Source: Tubulanus polymorphus | Taxonomy: Eukaryota; Nemertea; Palaeonemertea; Tubulaniformes; Tubulanidae | Assembly (NCBI RefSeq): GCF_964204645.1 | Contig: NC_134035.1 | Location: forward strand, 10,108,501 to 10,172,500 | DNA: 64,000 bases | Direction of reading: 5' to 3' | Shown here: positions 62,661-64,000 of the stretch, one piece after another | Layout: the number at the start of each line of letters is the position of its first letter | Position numbering within the stretch: position 1 is the stretch's first letter | Position numbers and translations under genes: made by a program | Notes under the pieces: model-generated | What the model saw: the letters and a program-made list of their open reading frames with translations, nothing else | What the model was told of the DNA's origin: nothing | Database searches by the model: none

Positions 62661-63790
62661 AAAATATAGATAAAGATGGCTGCCATACAGGCGACATGTA
62701 GATAAAGATGGCTGCTATAGAGACGAAATGTAGATAAAGATGGCTGCTATAGAGACGAAATGTAGATAAAGATGGCTGCTATAGAGACGAAATGTAGATA
62801 AAGATGGCTGCCATACAGGCGACATGTAGATAAAGATGGCTGCTAGAAACAAAATGTAGATAAAGATGGCTGCCATACAGGCGACATGTAGATAAAGATG
62901 GCTGCTATAGAGACGAAATGTAGATAAAGATGGCTGCCATACAGGCAAAACGTAGATAAAGATGGCTGCCACAGAGGCGACATGTAGATAAAGATGGCTG
63001 CCATAGAGGCAAAAGGTAGTAAAGATGGCTGCTATAGAGACGGAATGTAGATAAAGACGGCTGCTATAGAGACGAAATGTAGATAAAGATGGCTGCCATA
63101 GAGGCAACATGTAAATAAAGATGGCTGCCATAGAGGCAACATGTAAATAAAGATGGCTGCCATAGAGGCAACATGTAAATAAAGATGGCTGCCATAGAGG
63201 CAATATGTAAATAAAGATGGCTGCCATAGAGGCAAAAGGTAGTAAAGATGGCTGCTATAGAGACGGAATGTAGATAAAGACGGCTGCTATAGAGACGGAA
63301 TGTAGATAAAGACGGCTGCCATAGAGGCAACATGTAAATAAAGATGGCTGCCATAGAGGCAACATGTAAATAAAGATGGCTGCCATAGAGGCAAAAGGTA
63401 GTAAAGATGGCTGCTATAGAGACGGAATGTAGATAAAGACGGCTGCTATAGAGACGGAATGTAGATAAAGACGGCTGCTATAGAGACGACATGTAGATAA
63501 AGATGGCTGCTATAGAGATGGAATATAGATAAAGACGGCTGCTATAGAGACGAAATGTAGATAAAGATGGCTGCCATAGAGGCAACATGTAAATAAAGAT
63601 GGCTGCCATAGAGGCAACATGTAAATAAAGATGGCTGCCATAGAGGCAACATGTAAATAAAGATGGCTGCCATAGAGGCAATATGTAGATAACGATGGCT
63701 GCCATGAAAGCAATATATAGATGGCCACCATAGAGGTGATACATAGATAAAGATGGCCACAATAGACGCAATATGTTGATAAAGATGTTG
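62661..63790. repeat. 32-bp minisatellite with a YY1/Pho-like core in each unit, ~35 copies
   Basis: The unit is TAGATAAAGATGGCTGCCAT followed by AGAGGCAACATG. Sub-variants have TATAGAGACGAAATG or a 31-bp GGTAGTAAAG form. The AAAGATGGCTGC segment is the best-kept part, though several units read GACGGCTGC. Units decay at the right edge (GATGGCCACC, GATGTTGCC). Long minus-strand frames here (for example 62715..63227) are repeat artefacts. Confidence 0.93.
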
Positions 63791-64000
63791 CCATAGTCTA
63801 TGGTGGCAAGGCCAAAGCTGGATAAGCATTCACTTAGGGCGCTTCTTCAAGAGCCTCATTGAACAAATGTTTTGAACTAATGAGCTAGGACGAGGCGGCT
63901 AAGCAATTGAGAGACACCAGAACTAGGCTAAAGAAGCTTTCATGAATTTGTGGTCCGGCCATTTCTATTTGCGGGGAAGCCATCTTTGATAAAGATGAAA
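63791..64000. other. Non-coding flank of the minisatellite
   Basis: No gene is seen. A final GATAAAGATG word at the extreme right suggests repeat-related sequence may continue beyond the window. Confidence 0.35.

Noticed and set aside
62715-63829. Several 67- to 170-codon minus-strand frames
   Set aside because: Translations of the 32-bp minisatellite in alternative frames; three units make 96 bp, so frames stay open by periodicity.

Overview
This is a eukaryotic, animal-type window. It has long AT-rich non-coding stretches, spliced coding exons with GT-AG borders, C2H2 zinc fingers, a seven-transmembrane receptor and many short inverted-repeat elements. Nothing looks bacterial. The sequence alone suggests an invertebrate, perhaps a spiralian, but I cannot name the species. 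Only two protein-coding genes can be supported: an intronless class A (rhodopsin-like) GPCR at 17938..18996 (minus) and a three-finger C2H2 zinc-finger protein whose coding exons are 30013..31105 and 27764..29058 (minus, 795 residues when joined).

Layout. 1..3571 is AT-rich non-coding DNA with two small inverted-repeat elements (1017..1226 and 2922..3065). 3572..17640 is a composite satellite. Its basic monomer is about 76 bp and carries two adjacent 12-bp palindromes, the second of which matches a Pol III B box. Sixteen copies of a roughly 297-bp insert with a 237-bp foldback core punctuate it at quantised spacings (about 524, 895, 1426 bp and longer). A 540-bp non-satellite block occurs twice inside the array at almost complete identity. 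The GPCR follows directly, with its 3' end facing the satellite. 18997..27763 is non-coding and rich in microsatellites; its right part is the candidate 3' UTR and downstream flank of the zinc-finger gene. 27764..31194 holds that gene's coding exons, one intron and the end of a 5' UTR exon. A CpG-richer stretch at about 39.2-41.3 kb has a TATA/CCAAT arrangement on the minus strand and may be its promoter, which would imply a first intron of about 9 kb.

From 41 kb to the right end I find no convincing coding exon. This part holds a 30-bp minisatellite (44147..44665), a 270-bp TA-rich dyad (50374..50645), a tRNA-derived SINE-like head (53219..53290), a near-palindrome bracketed by an 11-bp direct repeat (53337..53598), tandem tRNA-like 80-bp units (58741..59044) with an inverted copy, several MITE-like families, and a 32-bp minisatellite (about 62661..63790) whose units each contain a YY1/Pho-like core.

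The most unusual signal is the satellite. Roughly one hundred B-box-like motifs are interleaved with sixteen foldbacks, each carrying an exact or one-mismatch match to the bilaterian CTCF core. With the YY1-like array at the other end, the two genes sit between arrays of motifs that elsewhere belong to chromatin-organising factors. The motifs are visible in the sequence; any insulator or boundary role is inference.
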